Shown here in pieces: positions 10,246-19,866 of a stretch of 64,000 nucleotides of DNA. The DNA is from Chaetoceros tenuissimus (taxonomy: Eukaryota > Bacillariophyta > Thalassiosirophyceae > Chaetocerotales > Chaetocerotaceae). Both the position numbers and the translations under genes were made by a program. The stretch lies in assembly GCA_021927905.1 (NCBI GenBank), contig BLLK01000058.1, forward strand, positions 1 through 64,000, written 5' to 3'. The notes below the pieces were generated by a model. That model saw nothing but the letters and a program-made list of their open reading frames with translations. It was not told where the DNA came from and searched no databases. The first letter of the stretch is position 1; each line of letters starts with the position of its first letter.

Positions 10246-11616
10246 TTACAAACTAACCTTCTCTAATAGATCCGAAGGCATCTCCTTGACCTCCTGCTGA
10301 AGTTTTTTAAAGTATTTGTCTGCAGCTTTTTTGCATTGCTTTGCAGTTTTATTTTGTGTAACATTCACTTCACAGTATAAAACGAAGTCAAAAGCAAAAC
10401 AAAGCTCGGCATCTACAAACAAAGTCTTTATTGCAGTTTCGGTACACAGAAGTGGTCGAGACTTAGTGTCCTCCACATGACTGAAACATTTTTCGACCTC
10501 TTCTTTGCATTCTTTGAATGCAGCAATAGGCATGACTCTATAATTCAGTAATTGTGAAATCTGACCAATCTCTTTTCCCATTTTTACATTGACCACGATT
10601 CGATGGGTATTTTGTAGAGATTTGTTACAAAAGAATTGCAATGCATTTTGGACGAATGCAGTATAGTATTGTCCAAGATTCATTTGCTCCATTTGCTTCT
10701 GCAAATTGTTGCTTCGGATGGATTTCCATCCACGAAATAGACCTGATTTCATGCGGCTTTTTGCACATCGATAGCGAATTTCACGCATGTCAATATGAGT
10801 TTTCTGATCTAATACACTCTTACTGAATGTCACGGGTGCAATATTTACAAATTTTTCCCCCAACTCTTTAGTAGAAACTACGGCAAATTGAATATATACC
10901 TGATGAACGCCCCAAGCTGTCTTCGTGATGCAATTTTTATACATTTCACATAACTGTTCTTTTCGACTCAAATCGGCAATTGCAACAGCTCTTGGTACCT
11001 CTGCAACAACAAAAGTTTGAGCATTGTAATTGAATTCAATTTCCATGATGACAGCTTTCACAGGTGGTTGCTGCTCTATACCTTTTATCGCGAGGGCATA
11101 ATAGATTGCGGAAGAAATGGGTTGTGTAGGTTCCCATTTCTGAAAGAGATTCCAAATATTCATATCCCTTGAATCAAGACATATTTCTATACTCTTCGCA
11201 TATTCACAATTCTGCTTGCACAGATGTTTATGTCTTGGCCAGTCCTCGACTTGGCACTCACGGCTACAATAGTATGCAGACTTACATTTTGAGCACATGC
11301 TTAACTTGAATCCAATATCAACATCTTTTCTCAAGCAGTTTGTGCATTGCTCCAAGTGTTCAGGGAGTTGAAGTCCCTTCTTCCCTTCTTGTTTGTTTTC
11401 CTTGTTGGCACTAGACTGTTCTTTCCTCAAGTCGCCATTGGATGTTTTCTTACACACAGCTTTGTGCGTCTTCCATAGCTTGACCTGACAGTCGCGGTTG
11501 CAGAAGAACACATCAACACCGGCGTCACGACAAGGGACACATCGGAGTACTGCTCCTTCCTTGTTGCAGGCTGCACATGGGGCAGTAGGCTTGTCACTAT
11601 TAGTTGTAGAGGGCAT
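10246..11616 (-). CDS. protein with two MYND-type zinc fingers
   Basis: Single exon, 456 residues, ATG at the complement of 11614-11616. Two MYND fingers lie in the N-terminal third. The first spans about residues 17-55 (CAACNKEG, CRDAGVDVFFCNRDC, WKTHKAVC) and the second about 90-132 (CTNCLRKD, CSKCKSAYYCSRECQ, DWPRHKHLC). Each has the C-x2-C ... C-x2-C ... YCSxxCQ-xxxW-xxH-xxxC spacing that binds two zinc ions. They are separated by a Lys/Glu-rich linker. The rest (about 140-456) has no motif I know, although regular hydrophobic spacing suggests a folded domain. MYND fingers usually bind proline-rich partner peptides. There is no SET domain, so a methyltransferase role is not supported. Confidence 0.8.
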   Translation of the reverse strand: MPSTTNSDKPTAPCAACNKEGAVLRCVPCRDAGVDVFFCNRDCQVKLWKTHKAVCKKTSNGDLRKEQSSANKENKQEGKKGLQLPEHLEQCTNCLRKDVDIGFKLSMCSKCKSAYYCSRECQVEDWPRHKHLCKQNCEYAKSIEICLDSRDMNIWNLFQKWEPTQPISSAIYYALAIKGIEQQPPVKAVIMEIEFNYNAQTFVVAEVPRAVAIADLSRKEQLCEMYKNCITKTAWGVHQVYIQFAVVSTKELGEKFVNIAPVTFSKSVLDQKTHIDMREIRYRCAKSRMKSGLFRGWKSIRSNNLQKQMEQMNLGQYYTAFVQNALQFFCNKSLQNTHRIVVNVKMGKEIGQISQLLNYRVMPIAAFKECKEEVEKCFSHVEDTKSRPLLCTETAIKTLFVDAELCFAFDFVLYCEVNVTQNKTAKQCKKAADKYFKKLQQEVKEMPSDLLEKVSL

Positions 11617-12980
11617 GGCTTAGATGAAGGCTTGTAGTATATTGATTATGATGATGCAATTCTTTAGATATTACTGGGTAAATGCAATGATACTGTATGT
11701 GAGTTTTATGTTTCCTGTGTGTTTTCCATGTTACTGTATGGTAGTTTTGCTGTTTTGCTCCGGTGCTTCGATGTTGTCCTTTCAGTCTGTTGCTTCCTGT
11801 CAATAGGATTCTTTAGCATAACATCTGTATTGGTCCCATCAAGAAAGATTTCAAATGATCTTCTCACTCTGCTTGAGAGTCGTAAGAAGCAGATAAAGAG
11901 AGTAGAATTGAATTGTAAGGCTTTATAGTTAGTCAAGTGTGTCTCAATTACTTTTGGAAGAACAAGAGAAATATATTGGATCCGTAGTAAATTTATCAGA
12001 ATAAAGTTACTTCCATTGACCCATCATTCTCTTATTATAGTTTCTGATGATCTCCATTTCTGAGATCTCAGTATAAGGATAAGCATCCAAATTAGTTAGT
12101 TCCGAAAGGTTGACATGTATCAGTAGTGAAAGATAAATTATCTTGGCCTATGAGCCAACTCTCACCTGCATGGAAAGTCAATGTCATGGAACACCTCAAA
12201 GATCGCGACTGCGTCAATTTTGTCAATTGGTATTTCTGGCACGAGGCTTCATTGGAATCCCACATCTCTTTTTGGAGATGATCTTGTTGAGGCGGATTTT
12301 ATCTGCTTTTATAGAGAGGATAATTTCCAAACACCAAATTAGGCACTGGAAGCACAAGACCTTTTACACTCAAGGAAATGGTTGAAATTCTACTCTACTT
12401 CATCGTGAAAACGGAACGACAAGATCGAGACTTTTACTGAAGAAGTCTACAGTGTATTTTCTGACGCTCCTACTCATCATGACTAGAGCAAGAATCCAAG
12501 ATTACATTCTAACAAATTGTGTAGAACCTCTTTAGAGGAGGACAATCTAACTAAGAAAGGATGTAATAGAAGAGACGATTCCTTTGGTGGGCTGTCGAAA
12601 GTAATTCTGACAAATATCGATGTAACCCTCGCCCTATTTCGAATCACAGAAATGTACCATACGGCTTCTTACTAAGGTTAAAACGAATACGAAATTACTA
12701 CTGACATAGAACTCATGATTATGGCTCAAGAACACAGCCGTACATCGGAGAATGTTCAAACTCCAGTGTATTGTGTAGAAAGATAAGGTTTGCTGATTGT
12801 TTCAACAAGAGGTGTATTCTGATATGTCCAACATTTCCATTATTCTCGACCTCTTGAATTCTTTTGGTTACAGTAAAATTTAATCAATCCTTTTGTACGA
12901 TTGTTTATTCCGAAAACAATGCTATCCTATCAAAGAGATATACATACGTAGACTTTGATTTCAAGTATCTTCTATTAACA
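11617..12980. other. 1.36-kb intergenic region, possible decayed coding DNA
   Basis: No supported gene. Around 12140-12240 one frame reads a fairly protein-like stretch (WKVNVMEHLKDRDCVNFVNW), and between about 12240 and 12870 other frames stay open for long runs broken by stops. That pattern would fit an old pseudogene, but I cannot name the family. A perfect 12-base palindrome CTGAGATCTCAG lies at 12060-12071. Confidence 0.3.
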
Positions 12981-13525
12981 TCATCGCATCGACTTCGCAC
13001 CACTCAGCGGTAATTCATAAACCTTTATTAGTTGTCCTCCTTTCCCGAATCTAAATCTTCCGTAAAGAATACTAAATGTAGTCAAAAACATAAAGGCTAC
13101 CCAGTTTATCCTACCAAGAAAATAGTAATGAGAGAAAGTGTAAGCACTTTTGACAAGTCAAGCCAAAGAAAAAATCAATTCGAAGACAAGATTCTAACAT
13201 ACCACCAAGTTTTTCCCTCTGAAGATCCAGTGAATTGAGCACGGCCAACTGAAATTGCTTGTAAAAAGTAACATACACAAAGCGCTTCGCATATCGTCCT
13301 TCGAAATTTCCCATCGTCAACTTGTCGCACATTGAAAAGTATCCAACCGAGTGCAAGACGTAGGCACGCATATAGACGTAGAGTCTCATGAACATTATGA
13401 TTGTAACCATCTGATACTGCTTGAATCAAAGCGTGCGGTGCGAAAAGTGAAATAGCACCTAATATGCAAGATGACATGGCATCGATGAAGAAGATTTGAT
13501 CCAAAGTATTCCGTGATTCTGCCAT
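12981..13525 (-). CDS. small four-helix membrane protein (2 exons)
   Basis: Exon 1 is 13525-13203 (ATG at the complement of 13523-13525) and exon 2 is 13110-12981. The 92-nt intron has a GTATGT donor and a TTGGTAG acceptor, and the phase closes to give ...KTWWINWVAFMF. Product about 150 residues. Four hydrophobic helices are predicted: about 10-33 (IFFIDAMSSCILGAISLFA), 46-66 (ACLRLALGWILFNV), 74-97 (ICEALCVCYFLQAISVG) and 107-125 (WVAFMFLTTFSILYG), ending in a basic tail. Without the intron the protein would end in a tail lacking the fourth helix, so the two-exon form is preferred. Family not recognised. Confidence 0.65.
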
Positions 13526-13912
13526 TTTCGTAAACCTTCCTAACAAACGCTATTATTGTTTTCAGAAATCTGTCTGTAGTGAAATCAAATCTTTGATAAT
13601 GCAGAAAGAAAGGAAATGAAAGTAGATAAGTTAATGTAATGAATGAAATGAAAAAAAAAGATCAGAAATCAGAAAAGAGGGTTTTACCATATCTTATGCT
13701 TTGGAAAGAAATACACCCATAGACAAGAAAGGGGGAAGTGCAATGACGTAGATGAGCAATGAGCATCCAACTTGGATCCAAAAATGCAATTCCTCTTTCA
13801 GATTACCAGTTAATGTTTACTCGTATTTCAATAAACAATCGAAGTAACAAAGCTATTTCAAAACTTGCTCGCTTGCATCTTTAGATTTTATTCATATCCA
13901 GAAACCTAAGAA
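13526..13912. promoter_or_regulatory. divergent spacer between membrane-protein and lumenal-protein genes
   Basis: 387 bp with no coding signal. It should carry the promoters of the - strand membrane-protein gene and the + strand lumenal-protein gene. It is A-rich with scattered poly-A tracts (about 13650-13660). No specific site is claimed. Confidence 0.35.
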
Positions 13913-14587
13913 ATGTGGACCAGAATTTCATTTGCCGCCGCTCTACTTATTTTGGGGTTGACTCAAGATACTTGTGCATACAGTACCAACAAAGCAACAA
14001 CGACCACTAGAGCATCTTTTCTCAATGATTTCAAGAATGGGGCATTTGTGTCCACAGCTTTGATAACTGGCATTTCATCTCCATCTGCATCCGAAGCATT
14101 CGATGGGAATGGATCGTCGGCATATAGTGGAAAAAATGCGTCAACAAAAGCAGACCTTAAAAGATCCTATCAAAAGAGAATCATAGCTGACGTGAAAGAT
14201 TTTAATGAACTTGGAAAAGCGATTGACGATGGAAAATTGGACGGAGATGCATGGGTAAACTTTTTCATAGAGTTTCAAAGGAGAGAAGCTGATGACAACG
14301 GAAGGACTTATGCGGCACTTGTAGATTTGGTTGGTTCGAAAGACCTCTCTGGATGTGGAATCTTACTTGCATCTTCTTACGCTAAACCTGGAAAACCGGC
14401 AGAATCTATTCCAACTGTGAAGAAATACAATGCGATGGCCAAAACTTTTGATGCAATTAAGGTTGCTGGGAAGAAGGGTGATGCAACAAAAGCCAAAGCT
14501 GCATGGATAAAGGCTAGTGAAGCTTTGTCTGAGTTCTTAGATTCTGTTGAACTCCCTTCGTCAATTGCAGATCCAATTTATCAATAA
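13913..14587 (+). CDS. thylakoid-lumen-type protein, PsbQ/Psb31-like helical bundle
   Basis: Single exon, 224 residues. The N-terminus looks like a tripartite diatom lumen-targeting presequence: a signal peptide (FAAALLILGLTQDTCA, cut before Tyr), a Ser/Thr/Lys-rich transit stretch, then a second hydrophobic segment (AFVSTALITGISSPSASEA) ending in an A-x-A-type site. The mature part, about 160 residues, is all-helical by composition (KADLKRSYQKRIIADVKDF, WVNFFIEFQRREADDNGR, KKYNAMAKTFDAIKVAGKKG, KAAWIKASEALSEFLDSV). That layout and size fit the four-helix extrinsic photosystem II subunits of the PsbQ and Psb31 type. Which one, or another lumenal helical protein, cannot be settled by eye. It converges with the TMEM18 gene, 95 bp apart. 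Confidence 0.6.
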   Translation: MWTRISFAAALLILGLTQDTCAYSTNKATTTTRASFLNDFKNGAFVSTALITGISSPSASEAFDGNGSSAYSGKNASTKADLKRSYQKRIIADVKDFNELGKAIDDGKLDGDAWVNFFIEFQRREADDNGRTYAALVDLVGSKDLSGCGILLASSYAKPGKPAESIPTVKKYNAMAKTFDAIKVAGKKGDATKAKAAWIKASEALSEFLDSVELPSSIADPIYQ

Positions 14588-14682
14588 AATGAGACATGCT
14601 ATATATATTCTCTTTTTATGACTCTGGTAAAAATATTGGACCTTAATGCTGGACCACTAAATAATAGCTTAGATTCTAAAAA

Positions 14683-15405
14683 TTAGTCATTCTTCTTGGA
14701 CTTGCTCTTCTTTGCACGTTTCGATTTTTTAGCCTTTGCCTTCAATTCTCTCTTCTTAACCTCAATTAACAGAGAACTTGCTTCTCTCATGATTCCAATC
14801 AACATACATGCTGAAACAAGAAGTAGAGGTGCACTGACCATTATGCTGATGAATATTCCTTTTCTATCAAAATAATTTTGACTAGCAATATCTTCCCAAT
14901 GCTGACGACCAGCATCATTTATTTTTTCTGCGCACCGTACAACAATGAAAATGATACTCATGATAGTTAGTTGACTTGGCAATCCACCCTTCTTTGTCGC
15001 AAAATATGCTGAAAATGCTATCATGAAATGGAAAAAAATGATCCCGACAATGAGAGGTTCGCTCCACGTAATTGCAGCTTTGAATCCTTGGATGTTATCC
15101 CAGGTTGAACGTGGTGCTGCTTGATTTTTGATAATGTCATCGAGCACTCCTTCAGCAAGTCCATTCAAGGGAGACTCTCCGCTGAGTAAGCCTTCTGGTA
15201 GATCTTCAAGGTCACCATCTCTCAACATTTCAGCAATCATTTCCTCCTGCTCTGCATCCTGCATAACAGGTGCATGCTCTACATTCTCACCCGCATCATT
15301 ACCACCTGCCGTTCCCATAAGCAATGCACTACCTTCTTCCACTACACGAAGAGCTTGTTCAGATGTTTCCACCACAAAGTTATTCAATTTTTGAAGCATT
15401 GACAT
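14683..15405 (-). CDS. TMEM18: TMEM18 homologue
   Basis: Single exon, 240 residues. Residues about 108-225 follow TMEM18: a tryptophan-acid start ITWSEPLIVGIIFFH, a second helix LTIMSIIFIVVRCAEKIND (human form has CAEYINE), then NYFDRKGIFISIMVSAPLL, matching the family's QYFDSRGMFISIVFSAPLL, and a Lys/Arg-rich tail (KKSKRAKKSKSKK). TMEM18 is a small nuclear-envelope membrane protein in animals; its basic tail is reported to bind DNA. Here the protein has an extra acidic N-terminal extension of about 105 residues (EQEEMIAEMLRDGDLEDLPE) that human TMEM18 lacks. Confidence 0.85.
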   Translation of the reverse strand: MSMLQKLNNFVVETSEQALRVVEEGSALLMGTAGGNDAGENVEHAPVMQDAEQEEMIAEMLRDGDLEDLPEGLLSGESPLNGLAEGVLDDIIKNQAAPRSTWDNIQGFKAAITWSEPLIVGIIFFHFMIAFSAYFATKKGGLPSQLTIMSIIFIVVRCAEKINDAGRQHWEDIASQNYFDRKGIFISIMVSAPLLLVSACMLIGIMREASSLLIEVKKRELKAKAKKSKRAKKSKSKKND

Positions 15406-16256
15406 GGCTTGATATTTGGTTGAAAATGACTTTAAATTAAAAACGGAGAAGAATCAAATTGTAGACTTCACTTTCTCTAGTTTAACGGTGAAAGTTCCTT
15501 TCGACAATAGCTATTGTAGTTTGGGAGAGATAGCTTGAGAGGTTTACGTCTAATAGCTAGACAATGATCTGTTTTGTATGGTACGTCTTCTAAGTAGTGT
15601 TAGGTGTTAGGTGTAATGGTGTAATGGTGTAGTGTACAGAGGTGGAAGGTTCTACGACCGACCGAGAGGTAGGCGGTTGTGCAAATAATGTACCGGTCGT
15701 ACTAAAATCAATCCTTTTTTTCCCCTTAAAAAGAAAAGTGAGGTCTTAAGTTCCTTTTCGGCACTACTATCCTAGTCAGCTAATAACTCTAAGATTTGAT
15801 CTGATACATAGAAAGTTAGGTATCATTGATTGTTGGATTTAGATTGCTCATGAATGCTTCAAAATTGGACTGCATGAACATATACGAGCAAAAACAAAAA
15901 TCCTTCTAACTCTTTGGACAAAATGAACATGCAATCTTCCTAGACTTCAAATTGTCTCCATTTACCTTCTCTCTTTCATTGAATGTACGATTCCCTCGTT
16001 TTGCCTGCATTTACTCGTACGTATCTACGTAGGAAGTTGGTCCATGGCTTCTCGGCTTCTCCCTGCTCCTCGCAGCTGCTGCGCGCTTTTTTAATTTTGT
16101 GATTGAATGTCGCTAAATTTGCTTTACCGAAAACTTCAAATTTGAAGTTTCCAAACCCCCTTCACAGGATACTTTTTCTTTCTTCTCCCCTTCCCTCTTT
16201 TTTCTTTTCTCTTGTGTTGGGTTTCAACCAGCAATTTTGCCATGGCTTCATCCTTC
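15406..16256. other. intergenic, upstream of TMEM18 and next to the retrotransposon
   Basis: 851 bp with no supported gene. It includes the presumed promoter of TMEM18, a short imperfect repeat (GTGTAATG, about 15610-15630), and ACGTA-containing sequence near 16016-16032. Host DNA seems to run up to the retrotransposon's outer repeat at 16257. Confidence 0.4.
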
Positions 16257-16396
16257 CCCTACCTCTGTATGGCCCGAGCTAGCAATTATCCGTGAAGACT
16301 TGGATCTAAGTGAAGACAACGCATGTGAGTGTGCCGAAAATGACTTGATACTTAAGTAATTTGCGGACCCTCATTGTGATACAATGTGAAAACTAA
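16257..16396 (-). repeat. outer split direct repeat B2
   Basis: 140 bp, identical by eye to B1 at 16606-16745. It forms the 3' outer edge of the element. Confidence 0.85.
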
Positions 16397-16418
16397 TCCC
16401 AGGGTGGAAGTGGGAGGG

Positions 16419-16605
16419 TCCTTTTTATCTATGTTAATACCTAGTCATAAGCCTTTACCTAGACCTATCTAGAAAATGAACTGATGTATTTGGACCGTTG
16501 TGTATTGCTTTCCTCTTCGTTCAAATACATCTTGTCTTGCTGCTACTACGCAGCATTGTGCCTAGCTATTCTATTCCCGTCCCCCGTCATTGTGCCACTC
16601 GACGA
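16419..16605 (-). repeat. internal split direct repeat A2
   Basis: 187 bp, identical by eye to A1 at 22566-22752. It abuts B1 directly at 16605/16606, giving the B1-A2 junction typical of split-repeat YR elements. Confidence 0.85.
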
Positions 16606-16745
16606 CCCTACCTCTGTATGGCCCGAGCTAGCAATTATCCGTGAAGACTTGGATCTAAGTGAAGACAACGCATGTGAGTGTGCCGAAAATGACTTGATAC
16701 TTAAGTAATTTGCGGACCCTCATTGTGATACAATGTGAAAACTAA
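16606..16745 (-). repeat. split direct repeat B1
   Basis: 140 bp, the inner partner of B2, lying between the recombinase region and A2. Confidence 0.85.
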
Positions 16746-16960
16746 CCCATGTGCGATCCCGTATGGGGAGCATGGCCCCAAGATAAGTGGAATAGTGGTG
16801 CTTGTAACTATCAAGAGACGCTGTTGCAGGTGGTTGCGTTACGCCAGCTGCTTCTTGCGGCCTGATAATTGCATGCGAGGGTAAGATAGAAGGGTAAAGA
16901 TAAATAAAGTTAAAAGATTACTGTTGCAGATTTGGAAGAAAAGTAGTTTGAACGGAGTAT

Positions 16961-18106
16961 TTACTTTTCGATTGCAGCGATGTTGATGAATGGTAGTTTC
17001 TCTCCCATTTTCCGAGAGACTCCAGCTGACAAATGTGCAATTTGATTGTGGATATACATGGTGAATGTAAGAGATGTCCAGCGACCCATTTTCATGATGG
17101 TTGTATCGTCATATCCATGTAGTTTCAATGCCATTGCACCTCCTGCACGGAGAGAGTGTGTGCCGACTAGATCTGGAGTGATGCCTTTTTCTGTGAGGTT
17201 TAGCTTCACTACCATTGCCTTCACCATATCTCGTACATGTTGAGCTTGTACTGAGGAGAATGTGTCGGATGCTTCATCATAGAAGTCGCAGAGCAAGGAG
17301 TCGGTGTCTCCTCCATTTGCCAGAATATGATGCACTCGTCGTGCTAATGCTTTCGTTGGAGATGTTTTTGCACCTGTGTCTTCATGGTGGATAGTAGTTC
17401 CCATGTGTCCATTCTTTTGATTTGTTATTTTCATTGTTACAGAATGTGCTTGTAGAAGTTTCTCCAAAGATGAATGACGGGAGATATCTTTTCCATGGAT
17501 ATCTTTAAAGCCAATGTTGCCAACCGTAAACTGTACAGTTCTTGTAGCTCGTACCCATTTGCCATTTCTTTTCACTCTTGTTGGTTTGGTGTATTCACCG
17601 ACTCGTAACAAGTAGTAGAACGCGATTACCATGAGGTCTGCTGTGGCTTGTGTACGTGGACAGTTTGTAGTTGTAGACATGTCATGAGCTTCATGGACTA
17701 CTTCTACTGGCACTGCTAGTTTTGCTACTGGTGGTGGATCTTCTCTTCGCATACCTTCCACTAATCGTCCGATTGGTGTTGTGTATTGCCCTTCAGTTGT
17801 GAGGATGGGACTGCGTTCTCCAGCCAATTCGATGGTCTTGGTGATGGCTGAGATTGCTTTAGTAACCGTTTGAACGGTGACTTGTTCTCCCAATCCATAG
17901 CTTCCTGTCCTGACCCTAGCAGCAAAGGCCGCGACTGCAATTGTTGCTTGGAGTTGTGACTCTCCTCGGAGGAAAGGATCGATGCATATGCTGCAGCAAT
18001 AGCTGCACCATGCTTTCCAGTATTTAGCCCGCTCTTTTTCGTTCTTCGCAGTGACCCCATTTCCAATGTAGCTCCACGAAGACAAGATATCACGAGCGAC
18101 ACCCAC
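16961..18106 (-). mobile_element. tyrosine recombinase region of the retrotransposon
   Basis: About 380 residues. It shows the tyrosine-recombinase signature: an upstream Arg in LLRVGEYTKPTR, the H-x-x-R box in GTHSLRAGGA, and a downstream Tyr in GRWTSLTFTMYI. In this order of elements the recombinase, not an integrase, inserts a circular DNA copy, so target-site duplications are not expected. Confidence 0.85.
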
Positions 18107-19800
18107 TCTTTTGGTATAGTGAGTTCGTGCCAGCAGCTCGTCTGTGGGAAGTGAGAATTGAAGTAGTTAGCTAGATTGTCACGAGCAGTAAAGAATTTAC
18201 CATCTCTGAATGCCCTAGAAGCGATATCTGCCATTGTGTTGTCATCTCCTGCTACATTTGTGACCAATGCTGGACCCGCCTCTTTAGTGTTGATTCGCAT
18301 ATACAGAAGACGGAGTAGTTGCCCTGCTACTGCTGATGTTGAAGTACAGCCATGTTGTGCCCAAGACACGGCACTTGTATTGTCACAAAACATGCCTAGT
18401 CGTATGTTATACATGTTTGGTATTATAGCTTCTGCTGCAAACCACTCAAGGACAATGGCTGCCAGTTCCAAGTCATTGATAGTGACTTCGTGTGTATCAA
18501 GTTTTTGTTTGATGTCTTCTGGCCATTCCACTTGCCAGACAATGAAGGGGAAATCTCTTGAACCATATGCAAGAATGCCTCCAGCACCATGTCAACATGC
18601 ATCCAGATATCCATTATAATCCGGTGTATCTGCGACCAATAAGGAAATATCGCTTGGTCTTTTCAATATTGACGTGATGATAGATTTCCAATCTGATAGA
18701 CATTGTTTCAGATCTTCAGTGATGTTGATGTATGCAGGGGAACCCTCCATTGCTTTCCAAATTGGAGACATTAGTGAACGTCCTCCAACTATTCCAAACG
18801 AGGCATGCATCAATTTACCGGCCAACTTTTGCCAACTGTTGAGATCTGTCTTCTTCTTTTTGGCCCTTTTGTACTTTTGAACTAGATTTCGTAGAGTTTG
18901 AAGTTTTTCAGGTGGTAAAGAGATGGTGTATTTCCCACCATGGATGATCCAGCCTAGGATTTCCTTCTCCTCTTGCCAAATCCCTTCTCCTGCCAATAGT
19001 TTCTTTTGTGCAATGGGGTCTTCACCGTTGTGACCTGTGATAGCAGTAGGTGGGAAAACAGAATGTATCCCATGGAGCATTGCTCGGCTAAGATGCAAGA
19101 TGTTTGCTCGACTTGTATCATTTGTGATGGCAATGTAATCGTCCACAAAAACCTCAACCAGATTTATTGTGTCTTTTGCTGCAACTCCGTAGACAAATTT
19201 CTCTTCAAACATGAGTGACTCCATTTGGTGTGCGGGAAGACTCTCCTCCGTTAGTAGTTGTTCAATGACGTCTCTTCCTGTCTCAGAGGCAGAGCAAAAG
19301 AATGGGGGACTCTCAGCCCAGCCCATTTGCAAGCTGTTTGGTACTACAATCTCTACCTCATCAAGATCTACCTCTCCATTTTCACTTGGGAGCACGTAGC
19401 AGAAATTCCAGGCCTCCTCATCACTCACAGCTAAGCGCCAAAAGCCATCCTTGATGTCCAATTTTGCAAAGTGGAATCGTTGAGCAGGGTCCTTTTTACG
19501 TGCCTGTGCCATTGTATTGATTATACGCTTGATAGCTTGGCCAAGCTGTGACATGCTTTGTTGCTGTGCAGTTTTGTTTGTGCTGGAATTTACACTTGGC
19601 ATGCGCTCACCATCTACTAGTAGCTGGAATGATAGATCCAAGATGAATCGAAATAAGCGACTCTTATGTGGAATAGCAGCAATTGGTGATATTTTCAGTT
19701 TCTTAGGTAACTGATGTCTGATCTTTCCAAATTTGATGATGCGTGCATAGCCACCATGTACTTTATCGAATGCCTCTTTGCGCAATTCTCTAATTGCCGC
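17761..19800 (-). mobile_element. reverse transcriptase and RNase H region of the retrotransposon
   Basis: The reverse transcriptase part shows AKLDIKDGFWRL, QMGWAESPPFF and the catalytic FVDDYIAI. The RNase H part shows NDLELAAIVLEWFA, FCDNTSAVSWA and DDNTMADIASR. The sequence family is that of DIRS-order elements found in stramenopiles (inference from motif layout). Confidence 0.8.
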
Positions 19801-19866
19801 TAGTTTCTTTGCAGATGGATGTGCTCCTCGTCTGATAGCTTCAATAATGTGTTTTTCCGTCCAATC

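Noticed and set aside
11600-11936. Several overlapping frames of 60-76 residues upstream of the MYND gene
   Set aside because: Open on both strands with no domain or start context; most likely the promoter and leader of the MYND gene.
16484-16708. Small + strand frame inside the retrotransposon repeats
   Set aside because: It lies entirely within the B1-A2 repeat junction and runs against the direction of the element.
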